Below are positions 63,984 through 64,000 of a stretch of DNA of 64,000 nucleotides, in pieces. The number at the start of each line of letters is the position of its first letter. Position 1 is the first letter of the stretch. The position numbers and the translations under genes are program-made. Where the stretch lies: the NCBI GenBank assembly GCA_902581405.1, contig CACHOJ010000001.1, positions 1 through 64,000 on the forward strand. The letters run 5' to 3'. The DNA is from an uncultured Pelagibacteraceae bacterium. Lineage in GTDB: Bacteria > Pseudomonadota > Alphaproteobacteria > Pelagibacterales > Pelagibacteraceae. The notes under the pieces were generated by a model. That model was not told the origin of the DNA. It ran no database searches and was given only the letters and a program-made list of their open reading frames with translations.

Positions 63984-64000
63984 ATTAGTATTTTGATTTA

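Overview
The window looks like chromosomal DNA of a SAR11-clade alphaproteobacterium (Pelagibacterales, 'Candidatus Pelagibacter'-like). The reasons are a strongly AT-rich sequence, very short or overlapping gene boundaries, many starts without a Shine-Dalgarno sequence, and a proteorhodopsin followed by a 2Fe-2S ferredoxin and a thioredoxin-reductase-like ferredoxin reductase. There are also alphaproteobacterial-type DksA and LexA sites, a TRAP transporter, and one-carbon and small-molecule metabolism. I see no rRNA, tRNA, CRISPR array, insertion sequence or prophage. No gene-free stretch exceeds 300 bases; the longest gaps are about 170-215 bases (6989-7203, 62778-62957, 18992-19157).

Layout. 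1-10.4 kb: tail of an AsmA-like protein, fumC, a MazG-like pyrophosphohydrolase, ygfZ, a dihydroorotase, an SMR pump and prpE; then proteorhodopsin (Gln at the spectral tuning site, so predicted blue-absorbing), ferredoxin, ferredoxin reductase, a GST and DksA. 10.5-17.3 kb: a tight run of an ArnT/PMT-like glycosyltransferase, a 41-codon membrane peptide, a GT2, a DUF1800/DUF1501 (Tat) pair and two secreted jellyroll polysaccharide-lyase-like proteins. 17.3-23.5 kb: umuDC with a LexA box, two GFA-family proteins, glycerate kinase, TolC and recA with a LexA-like site. 23.6-34.8 kb: housekeeping genes (alaS, icd, psd-pssA, rlmE, guaB, guaA, gloA, panB); GuaB lacks its CBS domains. 34.8-41.2 kb: TerC, a TRAP transporter with an internal terminator, and 5-oxoprolinase genes split onto two strands (pxpA against pxpBC).

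41.2-48.9 kb: a cluster of COG2907 FAD oxidoreductase, DUF1365, CFA-like methyltransferase, DUF3833, SDR, DUF2256, DUF393 and a DPRP-type photolyase. It resembles singlet-oxygen/light-response membrane-lipid clusters of other alphaproteobacteria. The photolyase appears to have lost two of its four Fe-S cysteines. 48.9-56.6 kb: SDR, PQQ-type sugar dehydrogenase, DAO oxidase, DMT transporter with a 59-codon partner, CurA-like reductase, periplasmic MsrA, NAD formate dehydrogenase, HPP protein and a SufU-like protein. 56.7-59.8 kb: an apparent operon of DMT transporter, glycine amidinotransferase and threonine aldolase. 59.8-64 kb: a small hypothetical gene with tandem repeats upstream; a five-gene minus-strand unit of three small proteins, a jellyroll lyase and a PL5-like alginate lyase; and a D-2-hydroxyacid dehydrogenase.

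The most unusual content is the polysaccharide-lyase-like material, which forms two loci in a lineage known for living on small dissolved molecules; the small-protein/lyase operon at 60.1-62.8 kb; the amidinotransferase-threonine aldolase unit; the CBS-less IMP dehydrogenase; and the apparently cluster-less DPRP photolyase. Function assignments come from reading motifs by eye; no database search was run.
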